Of a DNA stretch of 64,000 bases, positions 46,728 to 57,536 are shown one piece after another. The position numbers were made by a program, and so were the translations under genes. The stretch comes from Gnetum montanum (lineage: Eukaryota > Streptophyta > Gnetopsida > Gnetales > Gnetaceae). Numbering within the stretch: the first letter of the stretch is position 1; each line of letters starts with the position of its first letter. The stretch lies in the NCBI GenBank assembly GCA_015680685.1, contig MNCI01035354.1:76959-140958 (forward strand). Reading direction: 5' to 3'. The notes beneath the pieces were generated by a model that saw nothing but the letters and a program-made list of their open reading frames with translations, searched no databases and was not told where the DNA came from.

Positions 46728-47578
46728 TGATGAATCGTGGTTTGCCAGGCCCCAATATCAAGTACACAATATTAGGTACATGATATCATAGCTTGGATAT
46801 GATATCATAATTCCTATGTCAACCTATAAATATATCATTCAAGTGCACAATGAAAGAGTCTTTCTAGTAAGTCTTTGGGTTGAGTCTCTTTGTCAGTTTT
46901 TAGTTAGTTTTCAATTATTTTCCCAAGTCCATGGCTGCAGTGTGATGCTTGTAATTGTACAGAATCTTTGTTTGAATGTGACGTACTTGGACACCCACAC
47001 AACCAGCAATAAAGATTGAGATTGCTCCATCATTGTAGCATTCACTTAGATTTTACTTATTTTAATTGTAAATTATTCATTGTTGTTTTCTTAGTTAATA
47101 TTTCTTTTATTGTCATTTACTATTTTTATTATTAATGTGGAATGAGTATGTCTTAATCATGAACATTTAAGTGTAATTACATGGTAACCCAATAGCGTAT
47201 CTAGTAGTGCTTCAAGTAATGTGCGCTTGATAATCCCAGAAGTAGTACACGAAGTCTAAGATGCATATGGATGATTAAGGACAAATGCTCATCGCACTTA
47301 GGCTAGCTTAGATATTACTTCTTATTACTTATTAGTTTACTCCAATATTTCTCATTGTCTTTAAGAGTAGCATAGTATTAGAAATAACATCATACACCTC
47401 ACTCTAGACTAAATCATACGTGACAAAGAAAATACTAGTCTAGGTGGGAAGACAATGAACTGTGATCAACATATAACTGTCTAGGTGTCACAACTAGTCC
47501 ATCTACGGAGTTTAACTGGATTGCGCGTACACACTTGTATTCATATGGTTGAGTGTAGGGGTACCTCACCACTCATCA
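46728..47578 (+). repeat. 3' LTR of element F
   Basis: TGATGAATCG...CACCACTCATCA, 851 bp. It pairs with 38,401-39,246 and is flanked by the target duplication. Confidence 0.9.
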
Positions 47579-47760
47579 AACCTTATATAATTTATGAAAC
47601 TTTTCCTTCTAGGGTCATGATGATCTACAAACCTTAGAGCCCAGATAAGAAACAGCTGGTCAACATACAACAAGTCAAACCTTTCCACAAGCATAAGCTA
47701 GCTAATATAACAAATGCCTCATCAAATGGACAACCACACTGAATATTTCAAATCTCCTCC
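47579..47760 (+). pseudogene. integrase end of element E, last part
   Basis: After F the frame resumes with TYIIYETFPSRVMMIYKP-like residues, then VNIQQVKPFHKHKLANI.., the same pol end as A (to 5,530) and B (15,604). Confidence 0.82.
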
Positions 47761-47767
47761 TTTTAAC

Positions 47768-49740
47768 TTAATCATGAAGGAGATGACCATTTGTGCTAAC
47801 TATATAAGTGGCTCCTTAGTTTTTCACCTTTTTGTTTTACACATTTTTTTACACCTTGTTACTTTTATGACTTTTTATTTTACACATTCTTTATTTTACA
47901 TCTTCTTGTTTTCGTGTTATTAATCTTTTCTAATTTTTTTTACACCATTGTTAGTACATTTCCTATTTCTTAAATATTTTACACTTTCTTTTATGTTTTC
48001 TTTTATTCTGGTATGATTTTCTAACTTTTTGTTAATAACTGCCAAGCATAGTGGTAATTTGTTAGTTGATGGTGGTATTTACTATTCAGTTATTTGATTA
48101 TTGGTATCTCAATTCTAGCTTTGAATTTTGTTATGAATAATTAGGACATGGTTTCTTTTTCATGCAATAGGTAGTGAGTCCACAACATCCACCCATCCAC
48201 AAACACTATGGTTTTTCTTATTCTAGAAATGTGCAGTCCCTTTTTCATTAATAAAACTTTAACAAATTTGTGACTTTAGTAGTTTCCAAATTTGGAAAGG
48301 ATTCAAAGGTTTGAATAGGGTATGACTTCAAGGGAATTTATTATTTTTTGTGTCTTTTTGCTTACCTAGGTGCATGTGTGTTTCCATGGATTCATTACCA
48401 TTCCATGTTGACCAATAATAGGAAGTTGAATAAGTTTTTGCATGGTGTGGTTCTCATCATCAAAAAGAAAAAAAAAATGATGGAAATTTCAAGCACACCC
48501 ATTAGACAAAATAAACAGGCTATAAGTAGTGGTTATGGGACTAGAAAGACATGTTACCCATGCCTAAAAGTCCCCTCTAACTATGGCCCTTCCTCACTTT
48601 CTACTTCTCTTTTCTTTTCTAATAAGGAATGGTGGTTGTTCTATGGGAGTACTCTTATGTTTGAGGGGGGTGGATTGGTCTTAAAACAACAATGCAGAAT
48701 CACTAAACGTGGTTGGTTTTATTCTAGACTAAGGATGAATTTTATCAAGTCTTTTAACCATAAAACTCATCAGGGACTTTATTGGATCTTAATTAAGAAC
48801 TTCATTCCACTCTCTCTTATCCATCTATGCTTTCCATGTCTCACCTCACTGTTGATTTCATGTTCTGGTTCGATGTCTTGGTTTGATGTGTCAAAATTCT
48901 TGCGTAGTTTCTTCTGAGTTTTTGTATTTAACTTTTGGTAATCATTAATCATCCATAGGGCCCACTGACTCCTCGATTTGAAGTCATGTGAGGGCAATAA
49001 AAGGCCTATGCCTACTTTGGGAAGGATCCACTTGCATATCTTTTGGTTGGGTTAGTTAAGTTCTTTACCCTTAGACACTCTTACAATTAAATCCTTTTAT
49101 GTTCCTCATCAATGACATCCAATTATGTGCATCTCCACAATGTTTTTCAATGAAATATTTTATTATTATTGTTGTGAATTCTTAAATCCTCTTCAAGCAT
49201 TTCATTTTGTTTGAACTTTTTCAAATTTAATAATGGAATGCTTATCCATTTCACCCCATTTTTCAATCTTCCTGCTAACACTATGAAAGGAGTCAATCAA
49301 TCATAATCACAACCTAGCCAAGTGTAACCACCAACAAGACAAGGTGCTCAAAGCTATATGTTACACCTTACACACTAATTTGCAATTTTGTTGTGATTGC
49401 ACTGGGAAGCATGAACTAGAAGTGATACTATCTTCACCAAAGGATAAGTAGCAGCACCTTATGATGAGGAGCACTCATGACCATTGGATCTTTTCCCTTT
49501 CTCTTCAGCTACCAAGAGGAGTTGGATGTCAGTTTTGTCCAGGATGTTCATTTCTCTTATCATAAACTCCCAATTTTCTAAAAGATTGTAATCCATATAC
49601 TTGGGCACTTAGAGTCTATTTGTTTTATCTAAGTAAGTTTGTATGTTAGTCAATAATCCCATACCTACCCAATATTTTGTAAGAAACTTGTTCCTTCTCT
49701 TCTTCACTTGAGGATGAGTTTTCATTTATTCGTGGAAGTA
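47768..49740 (+). other. post-pol zone of element E
   Basis: Begins with a purine tract (CTTAATCATGAAGGAGATG, 47,766-47,784) and ends at GTGGAAGTA before the LTR. T-rich at 47,820-48,020. It contains the open frame at 48,348-48,917. Confidence 0.65.
48348..48917 (+). other. 189-codon open frame downstream of pol, possible env-like relic
   Basis: The frame is open from 48,348 (TTG; first ATG 48,405) to TGA at 48,915. It has a Lys-run, Cys/Gly segments (TCYPCLKVPSNYGPSS), Trp/Phe (NKEWWLFYGSTLMFEGG) and a hydrophobic C-part (IPLSLIHLCFPCLTSLLISC). Element B has a similar frame with three breaks, and A has lost it by indels. Its place after pol is where Athila elements carry an env-like ORF. 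Against this: in A and B the zone is broken, and similar DNA alone would give similar translation. The product is unknown. Confidence 0.35.
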
Positions 49741-50588
49741 TGTTAAATCATGTTTTAAGCTACTCCGATATCGGAGCCTCAATATCAGATACCTAATATC
49801 AGAGACCAAGGCATGATGTTGAATATCTAATATCACGAGGTATATGCTAACCTAAAAATATAGTGCTTGGGCTCACAATTTTTATATAGTTTTTCATTGT
49901 TTTTGTCATATAGTAACGAAGCTCTTATAATTTAGCCATTCCAGAGTTTGAATATTTTTAAGGTCCTACAACAAGAGTCTAAGTGTGTATGGACCTTTAT
50001 TTGAGCACTAATGTACCTAAGCATAGCAGTGTGATAGGAATAAAGATAGGTCCTTTTGATAATCCTTGCAACACTAAGAATAGATTAATGTTTCCTTTAA
50101 TGCATTTATTATCCATGCACTTTTCTTTAATGCACTTTAGTCAAGTAATTAATTTTTAGTTGTTAATGAACACAAGCACGACCACTTCAAGCATACATGT
50201 AGCACTTGGTAACCTAGAAATACTTAACGTTTGGTAACCTAGTAGCACTACATGTGTTTAGGATGTGTCCAAGAAGTGGGAACAGGTACTTATGTTAGGT
50301 TGGCTAGGTAGTAGATTAATTAGATATTAAATTGATCTACCTTTCATTCTTGTTCTAGGTTGATTAAACTTGTAAAATACAAAATGATAAAGATCATATA
50401 CCTTAGTTGCACTTAACCATATACTTGTACCTCATGAGTGAAACTGAGAAGACAATGATCCTTCTGATTAGAGTTCACATCTTAAAACTAGTGTACTTAA
50501 GAACTTAAGGTCTACGAAATTTGACCAAATCATGCGTGAATGCTTGTAATTCATATGGTTGGGCGCAGCGGTACCTCGCCACTCATTA
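49741..50588 (+). repeat. 3' LTR of element E
   Basis: TGTTAAATCATG...CGCCACTCATTA, 848 bp, after GTGGAAGTA (decayed PPT). Right flank GACCT. Confidence 0.87.
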
Positions 50589-52435
50589 GACCTCTATAAA
50601 TAAAGTTATTCATATTTTAAGTTTAATAAATTAATCAATTATAATAAATAATATTAAATTATCCCAAATGTATAACACACATTGAAACAAAAAAATGTTC
50701 CTTGTAATCTCATGATCTTAATGGCACAAATAACAAATTTATATCTATCATACTTTATTATTTATTTACAAAAATAGGCACATGGCTTAAATATTTGAAA
50801 AGTGTAAAAGGTTTCTATTTTACAAAAATACAAAATATAGAAATTTGAAGTTTAGAAGGTCCATATTGTACAAAATTGATCCACCTTTCATTTTATGTCT
50901 CTCTTCCAAAGTTTCCCTTCCTACTCTGAGCTCTCTACATCGAAATGCAAGAGTTAGAACTCCTTAAATAAGAAAGGTTATTATATTTCCCTCTTCATGG
51001 AGCATAATGGTTGAAGGTTAAAAGTCTTAGGTTTTTAGGCTAGGTAAACATTTCAATAAAATATTTAAAGATGTTTCAAAGTCCAAAATTCCCACAAATT
51101 TTCCAAAAGGCTAGGTCTTTATTAGCCTCACTGCCAACAACAATGATCAGGTCTTGGAATAACCTTACTACTATCATCAAATGATCCTTTAAATAATTTA
51201 AATGTCCAAAGATATCACAAATTGTCCAACAAAATCCAAAGAATGTATATTTTCACCAAGCATCTTTGAAAGCTAGGTCTTGGTTACCCTCACTACCAAA
51301 GGGACTTACAAACAACTCTTGGAATAACCTCACTACTATCATTAGATTAGACTCATGATCCAAAACAAGTCACTCATGGCCAAGTCTTGCAATAGCCTCA
51401 CTACTAACATCCTCAACAACCGAGGCACACATATCATCAGAAAGATAGGTATTAACCATGCCTCACCATAACTCCACTAGACTCAACTACTCAATGCCAT
51501 TGTCTTAATTAAATCTATAGCCTCACATGAATTTACAAATAAAAATCCATGATAGGAAATCTATCCAACAACCCTTGTTCCTACAAGGTGGGTCCCATTA
51601 AAGAACACTCCACTATTGCATGCAAATGGTCACATAAATATTATTATTTTATTCCAAAAATCCAACAAATTTCCAAAATAGCCAAAATCCATAAAAGCTA
51701 AAATTTCACAAAATTCTTGCCTCAAAAATATTATTATTTTATTCTAAAATCCATATGATTTTCAAAAATAGCAAAATCCATGGTAGCCAAAATGCAATAA
51801 AATTCTTGCAAAATCATGTTTATGACATTAGCAAATTCAAAATATTCATAAAAGGGCAAACTAGGCAATATTTCCATGATTCCAGAAATTCACTAAAAGA
51901 TAGAAAAAAAGGGGTCAAATGCAATTAAAATACCAAAAACAAGTCTAAAATGATAAAAATTTGGCAAAATATCAGCAGTTTAATCAAAATCATATAAGAA
52001 GAGTAGAGAGAGAGGAGGAATAGAAATTCACAACAAAATAGGATAGGATATGAAAAGAAAATTAAAATAATCTTTCTTACTTATGATGGTAGAACTCCCA
52101 AAATTTTCCTAGTATCTTTCTTTTCTTCCTAACATTCTCAAATTATCTTCGCTATGCATGGTTTGTCCCACCAAAAACCCTTTTACAAGTTGTAAGAAAC
52201 CAAGCTTAAATTAGGTTCAAAACGAAGAAGGACAAACACCATCTTTATAAAAAAACATAATGAGATGTGGCTTTGGAAAACGATGGTTGGTGCTGAATAC
52301 AATGGCTAAAAACGAGTGGCTAAGAGGCAGCAAAAGAAAAAATTCAAAGGGTGGTGGAAAAAGTAATATGTTATGCATAACATGTGCATATAATTGTTGG
52401 CGTAAAAGTTTTGTTCACAGCAACATTCACAAAAC
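50589..52435. other. AT-rich stretch with degenerate short repeats, no gene recognised
   Basis: At 51,110-51,420 the phrase AGGTCTTGGAATAACCTCACTAC recurs in about five degenerate forms (near 51,113, 51,152, 51,281, 51,317, 51,394). At 51,637-51,815 a roughly 90-bp unit beginning ATTATTATTTTATTC occurs twice. No coding frame is supported. Confidence 0.55.
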
Positions 52436-52525
52436 TCGTTTCCGTATGAGGACTAGGAATAGTACTAACTCGTTTCCGTATGAGTACTAGGAATAGTATG
52501 AGTACTAGGAATAGTCTCAACTCTG
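52436..52525. repeat. short tandem repeat with CGTTTCCGTATGAG core
   Basis: ACTCGTTTCCGTATGAG is followed by (G/T)ACTAGGAATAGTA, twice in tandem with period about 36 bp. A GAGTACTAGGAATAGT unit is then repeated. The 3' phrase GGAATAGTCTCAA also occurs in the right LTR of element G (61,011-61,023). Confidence 0.75.
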
Positions 52526-52739
52526 GAAGGACAATGTGACATTAATGTGACATTTGGGTAAATTAAATCAGACTAATAATTCCGACACATGAATTTAAAT
52601 GGGATGACTATTTAAAATTCAAACTTACAGACAGAAAATTATCCATCCATTAAACAACTAGGAATGCAAATTAAAATAATTGTGAGTTGCAGACCTCCAA
52701 ATACAAGCAAAGACCTTATCTAAAACCTTATCAAAAATG

Positions 52740-54230
52740 TCTATTTTAAAACAAACGCTTGAAAAAGACAACTTCTCTCGTTTACAAAACGATCAGATGA
52801 ACGATGGTTGAGCAAAAGACTTGGCTTAAAAAAGAGAGGTGATTTGATATGAAAAACGGATGGCCCGGGATGATCTTGTATGCCCGTCCTTTTTTGGAAG
52901 AATACCTCCTTTGACAAGATTACGCCTATGGTTCTTGGTGTACTCGCAGCCACTTGCCGATCTCCTACCAGAAGGCACCTAGCAAGCCTCGTTCCGCTCT
53001 CTGATTCTCTCAGAGTTACTCGGCCATTTTGGGAAGCCCTCTCCTTGCCTTCCCAAAAGTCCCTTTCACTCCCTTCCAGAATTTATCAGATCTGATCCCC
53101 TTTTTGTTCACGATGCCTCCACCCGTGTGTCTTCTTCTTCCACCAGGACTGCACATAAACAAACGGGGTGAAAGCCAAAACATAGGGGAAAAAAAACGTT
53201 TATTTCGTTTTATTAATTTCTCCACAAAGCATTTCATTTATATCATTAATACAAAAACAATTGCAGCTTCGCCGGTAACAATGTCCACATTGGGTAACGT
53301 TATATGTAACAAAACAATTACGTATTACAAAAACATAAACGATTTAGCATTATTGAACTGCTACCGCCTTTGCATTATTCTCCTCGTCAACGTAACCCAT
53401 CAGCCAGAACAGCAAACATATGCAACATGCAACACCAAACACGACGATGACCAGCTACATACGCGGGGCAAAACCTGAGTATGAACAGCATAGGCCAGCA
53501 GCGCAACAGAACTACCAGGCCAGCTTCCCCACCTAGGAGACGCAGACAGGCACATGAAGAAAATGAACACAGAGGCCTGTCAGGCCAAAAACTCCATGGT
53601 GAACACAGAGGCCTAAGTTGCAGAGCTCCATATCTAGCCCTGCATCCGCCAACTCCATGCACCTAACCAGCGGTCACGTTATTCTCTGCACTTTAACCAC
53701 TATCATCTGCCACAGCAGCACCTTCGCCTTGGAAAATGATTCGCAGGGGCTCTGTCTGGCCACAACGCTGGATCAATCGCTGAAAACATGCCCCGTGCTT
53801 TGATGAAAAGATGTGCATCCTGTGGAAATCCGTAGCCACCCTGCCATACCAATCGCTGAAAACTCAACGCCGATACCATGTGTCCATAGCAGCGCTGCAC
53901 AACCTCCCGGCCACATGGATTGCAGATCCATGAGAGGCCATGCTCATCTCATTAAAGTAACAGCGTTGAAAGTTGGTCGGCCATGGTGCAGACGGATGGC
54001 ATTGAAGCTCACGACCCACAAACTCTCAGCGGTATCTGGCAGCCATTGAGAATGACAGGCAGTGCTCACAAAAAAAAAAAAAAAAAAAAAAACGCTGCCA
54101 TGGAGGCCTGGTTGGAATTAAAAGAACCCAAGAGTCAAGATTCTGTGGCATCTCAGAATCCCATGATCACCCAGCTTCAGCCAATGGCGACGAGTGATGA
54201 AGAATGAAGCCTGCAAAGGGAAGAAACCAA
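52740..54230. other. GC- and CpG-richer island of unknown identity
   Basis: CpG dinucleotides are frequent here and base composition is near balanced, while the retroelements around it are AT-rich and CpG-poor. Only short frames occur on both strands (for example minus 53,016-53,237, Arg/Lys-rich; minus 53,387-53,662, Cys-rich). None is convincing. Internal features are a 10-bp inverted repeat TTTTGGGAAG/CTTCCCAAAA (53,027-53,058), a TGAACACAGAGGCCT direct repeat (near 53,566 and 53,600) and CAATCGCTGAAAAC at 53,774 and 53,850. It could be an unmethylated host regulatory or transcribed region, or a retrocopy ending at the poly(A). Confidence 0.5.
54070..54092 (+). repeat. 23-base poly(A) tract
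   Basis: An uninterrupted run of 23 A within the CpG-rich island, followed by CGCTGCCATGG. It could be a retroposed transcript tail or a simple slippage tract. No flanking duplication was found. Confidence 0.7.
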
Positions 54231-55145
54231 CTCGGCCATGCGGTTGGAAATCAAGGGGAATTACCCCTTCGCCCTGATACATCGACATAGTCTAATAAAA
54301 TTATATAATTATGTTTCGATTATAATGTTTCTGAATAAGAGCGACTCACTACGCTGTAGCTGTAATTTAACAATTTTCTTGCTATGCATGTTAATACTAA
54401 ACTATGTCAGAATCTCATTTCTAGTTTTATGATGTCTCTGGAGATGATATTTTGCCCACAAAAGTAGCATAATCACTGTTTATTTTGTTTTATGCATAAG
54501 ACTGAAGTGAACTATGCATAACAGCAATGTGTTCAATCCTTTCGGTCTGATATTTTCTGTTTCACCAGCTCCTCCCATTTTCTTTTGTATATTTCGTGAG
54601 TGTTTGAAATCACGGAGGTTTGATTATCAAAACAGTCAACTCTTGATTCCAAACAAGATTTCGATTTATTATATATGTGTTGGAAACTCTAGTCTTGGCA
54701 GTTTTTTAATCAAGACGAATAGCATTGTAAGGGTCACTGAACTTCATACGCAGCTTTTTGTGCCGCCATAATGTGTACCGATAAGAAGCAATATGTTCTA
54801 TAGTCTTAATTGCATGAGTTGGACTATGATTATTCCTGTTTGTTTTCCATCAATACGTGATATATTAATACATACAACTAGCATACTGTCGTACTATGGG
54901 TTGCCTGGATGGTAATTAATTGGCAAGTTGAATAAACAGATCATTGTATAGCAGGCCATTTTTTATTTTTTATTTTGAAATAATGACCAGTAAAAGGGAA
55001 GGTAAAAAATCCACTTGAATTAACCTTAAGGGTGCATTTATAATTATTAAAGGCTGGAATGCATTCTTAATTTATCAGAGATTTATAAACAAATATTCAC
55101 ATCCTACAACAATTGCCCAACAGAGATTACTAAAACTAAGTTTTA
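54231..55145. other. intergenic stretch, nothing recognised
   Basis: AT-rich sequence before element G. Short frames only. Confidence 0.5.
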
Positions 55146-55150
55146 TCCAA

Positions 55151-56132
55151 TGTTGATGCATAAATTTTGGTCACACCAACACTAGCAAAGAAAACTCATT
55201 TTAGGATACTATTGTCTAGGGCGCCTCTACGTGGCTTTTTGCAAATAATAAACTAAAAAGAAATTTAGAATCTAAATTAAATAATTGTTTTCAATACAAT
55301 AAATAACTAAAAAATGAATTTTCCTTGGTCCGGCTAACGTTGCTGATTCGAGACTGTCAATGGCATCCACTGCTGGGCAAGAAGACTATGATCGCCACAA
55401 AAGAGGGAGAGAGAGAGAGAGAGAGATTGCCCATCACAATCCACACAGGGTAGCAACTGCGATTCTCAAAGCCTACCACCATTTGCCACCTTTTGTGCAC
55501 CACTGTAGAGAGGAAGATCATTCACCCACATCTACACCACCAAGATTAGAAGCTAGCCCAAAGAAAACTGCATGTCTCACATTCTGCGTCTAGGCTATGT
55601 TGCCTGCGTTGTTGTAGATAGAAAGACGAAGAGAGAACCCTCCTGCTATTGCCAAAAAGACTTGCAAGAATCCAATTTTGAGTTGCTGGCTCCTAATTTG
55701 GACCCTCCTCGAAGATTAGTTGAAAGCCTATAAAAAAGAAAGAAGAAAGAAGGAAACCGCTACCTCTAAAGAGCAAGCCCTCCTCAAGACTAATAAAAAG
55801 AGCCCCCCTTCCAGACTAATAGAAAGAGCCCCCCTCTTGGTTTTATAACTACTGCGGCCATCCATAATGATGCACACATTTCATGTAAAGGCTATAAAAA
55901 CTGCCACCACTTCTTGCGTAATAACACCCACGTTCTCCAATTTAAGTGCCCACTATGTTCATAACTTCCAAAACGTCTGCCACTAATGTCCGCAACTACT
56001 GCTATCAATGACCACGACTTGGCAATTTAAATGCCCACTACTTGCATGATTTTTACTATGGTTATTAAGAGAGAGAAATAAAGACGTTGATAATCATGGC
56101 CCCATGAGAGCATGGGAGTGTTGGCATCAACA
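55151..56132 (-). repeat. 3' (left) LTR of element G
   Basis: TGTTGATGCATAAATTTTGG...GTGTTGGCATCAACA, 982 bp. It contains a GA microsatellite (about 55,406-55,427) and a block where CCTCCTCGAAGATTAG and related phrases recur (55,700-55,840). Confidence 0.92.
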
Positions 56133-56150
56133 CTTAGCCCCCAAACTTTT
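56133..56150 (-). promoter_or_regulatory. PPT of element G
   Basis: Minus strand AAAGTTTGGGGGCTAAG immediately precedes the 3' LTR start TGTTGATGCC, a typical polypurine tract. Confidence 0.8.
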
Positions 56151-57536
56151 AATTGCATACAAGTGTAAGGAACAAGACCACAGAAATTTTTAAATGATGC
56201 AATAAGTAGGGAATCACAAACATCACAAAACAAGCAAATGGAAACTTAAAAGTAAACTAAACATGATTAAAATAACCATATAATCAAACACTAGCCATCC
56301 AAACCACACCATCTTATCTTATTTAATCAAACTCTAAATATATAATTTTATTATTTTAACTATATATATCTATATATAATTAAAATATAATTATGATTTC
56401 TTTCCCAATCTTCTTACAAAGTAAATGTCAACAGGCAGATTATTTTAAGCACAAAACCCATACTAAACTTAATGAGGAGGACAGGCTCATATTAGATCGT
56501 GGCAAGTCACAACTTTCATATTTTTCTTTGGAACTTTTTTTTTTTTTTTTTTGAGATTAAGAAAGAAAATGGATGAAAAGGAATTATTTACTTTTTTTTC
56601 TTTTTTTTTTAAAAAATAGGTTCAAAAGGGGAAATGGAGGTTAGGGTTATGATAGCTACCGGACCCCATCATACTTAAGAACTTATTACACTACCAATGA
56701 ACATGGTCCTCATTCTTTTTATTTTTATTTTTTTAAGGAAACTTTTCTCATGGTGTTCTTCATTCTTAAGGTAGAAATTCCAACACAACTCTGGCCAATT
56801 AGCTGCACTGCCAATGAACACAGTCCTTTTGGAACTTTGCCCATGGTGCAGTTTAACCTCATGTATGTGCCTTCGAATACAATTTGATAGCATCATAGCA
56901 GGTCTTCTGGGTGGCTAAGGGTTCTCAAGTGGAGATGAACACACTTCACCCCGTTATTCACAGGGTAACCATGGATCATCACACTTGAGAGCTAGGGCTT
57001 ATGAAAGATAAAATAGGGTTTTCCAAGGTCACCTAGTGATTATGGATAACCATTCTTCAACATCACCTATCCTACACTCACATGATCATGATGATTACAT
57101 AATAAGTTAGCACAAATCTCATGCTCCATAATCCAACATAACTAGAGAAACTAAAACCTTGAAGAAGACTAGGAAGAATCAAAGCATTATTGAAATATAT
57201 AGTATAAAAAAGATTTTACATAATAGTACGAGGAAATATTATATAAAGCATTATACTCACATTATTTTTGGATGGTGTTCTAATGACCCAACGCCTAGTA
57301 ACTCAAAGGACCATAATGATTATTAAAATCATGTGAAAAGAAAAAATGAAAAAAACATGCTAAGAAAGAAATGATGGAAATGCAAAGAAAATATGCAAAT
57401 GCAATTATACACAAATGAAATGCATGATGAAGAGGAAGAAAGCATGCAACTAAGAATCTACTAGGTGTCCATGTGGGGCACCTAAGTAGAAATGCTTCAA
57501 ATAAAATGCATTAAATTTTCTATGTAACCTATGTCC
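56151..57536 (-). other. 3' untranslated part of element G
   Basis: Holds homopolymer runs (T-rich at 56,536-56,552 and 56,590-56,612) and a near-duplicate phrase CCAATGAACA(T/C)(G/A)GTCCT at 56,694 and 56,811. No coding frame supported. Confidence 0.55.

Larger units (their letters stand above)
38401..47578 (+). mobile_element. Element F: non-autonomous LTR element with gag and an extra ORF but no pol
   Basis: 5' LTR 38,401-39,246 and 3' LTR 46,728-47,578, flanked by GACCT (38,396-38,400) and AACCT (47,579-47,583), a 5-bp duplication with one change. The pol tail of E resumes right after it. Inside: PBS, gag ending in a natural-looking stop, a spacer, a second long decayed ORF, then a PPT. 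No protease, RT, RNase H or integrase motif was found on either strand. It resembles gag-only plant LTR elements (TR-GAG type) but adds an ORF. LTRs differ at roughly one base in eight or ten by eye, so the insertion is old. Confidence 0.88.
34851..50588 (+). mobile_element. Element E: Athila/Tat-like element with two nested insertions
   Basis: 5' LTR fragment 34,851-35,587, then pol from within RT, integrase, post-pol zone and 3' LTR 49,741-50,588. Flanks TACCT (34,846-34,850) and GACCT (50,589-50,593) agree at 4 of 5 bases and fit an aged target duplication. A deletion removed the end of the 5' LTR, PBS, gag, protease and most of RT. A solo LTR and element F sit in the integrase. Confidence 0.88.

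Noticed and set aside
52741-52953. 70-codon minus-strand frame at the left of the island, briefly considered organelle-derived
   Set aside because: I could not match it to any mitochondrial or plastid gene, and its composition alone is not evidence.
53387-53662. 91-codon Cys/Arg-rich minus-strand frame in the CpG-rich island
   Set aside because: GC-balanced DNA gives long frames by chance. No motif, no conserved start context and no supporting neighbour.
55406-55427. GA microsatellite as a possible independent regulatory repeat
   Set aside because: It lies at the same place in both LTRs of G, so it is simply part of that LTR.
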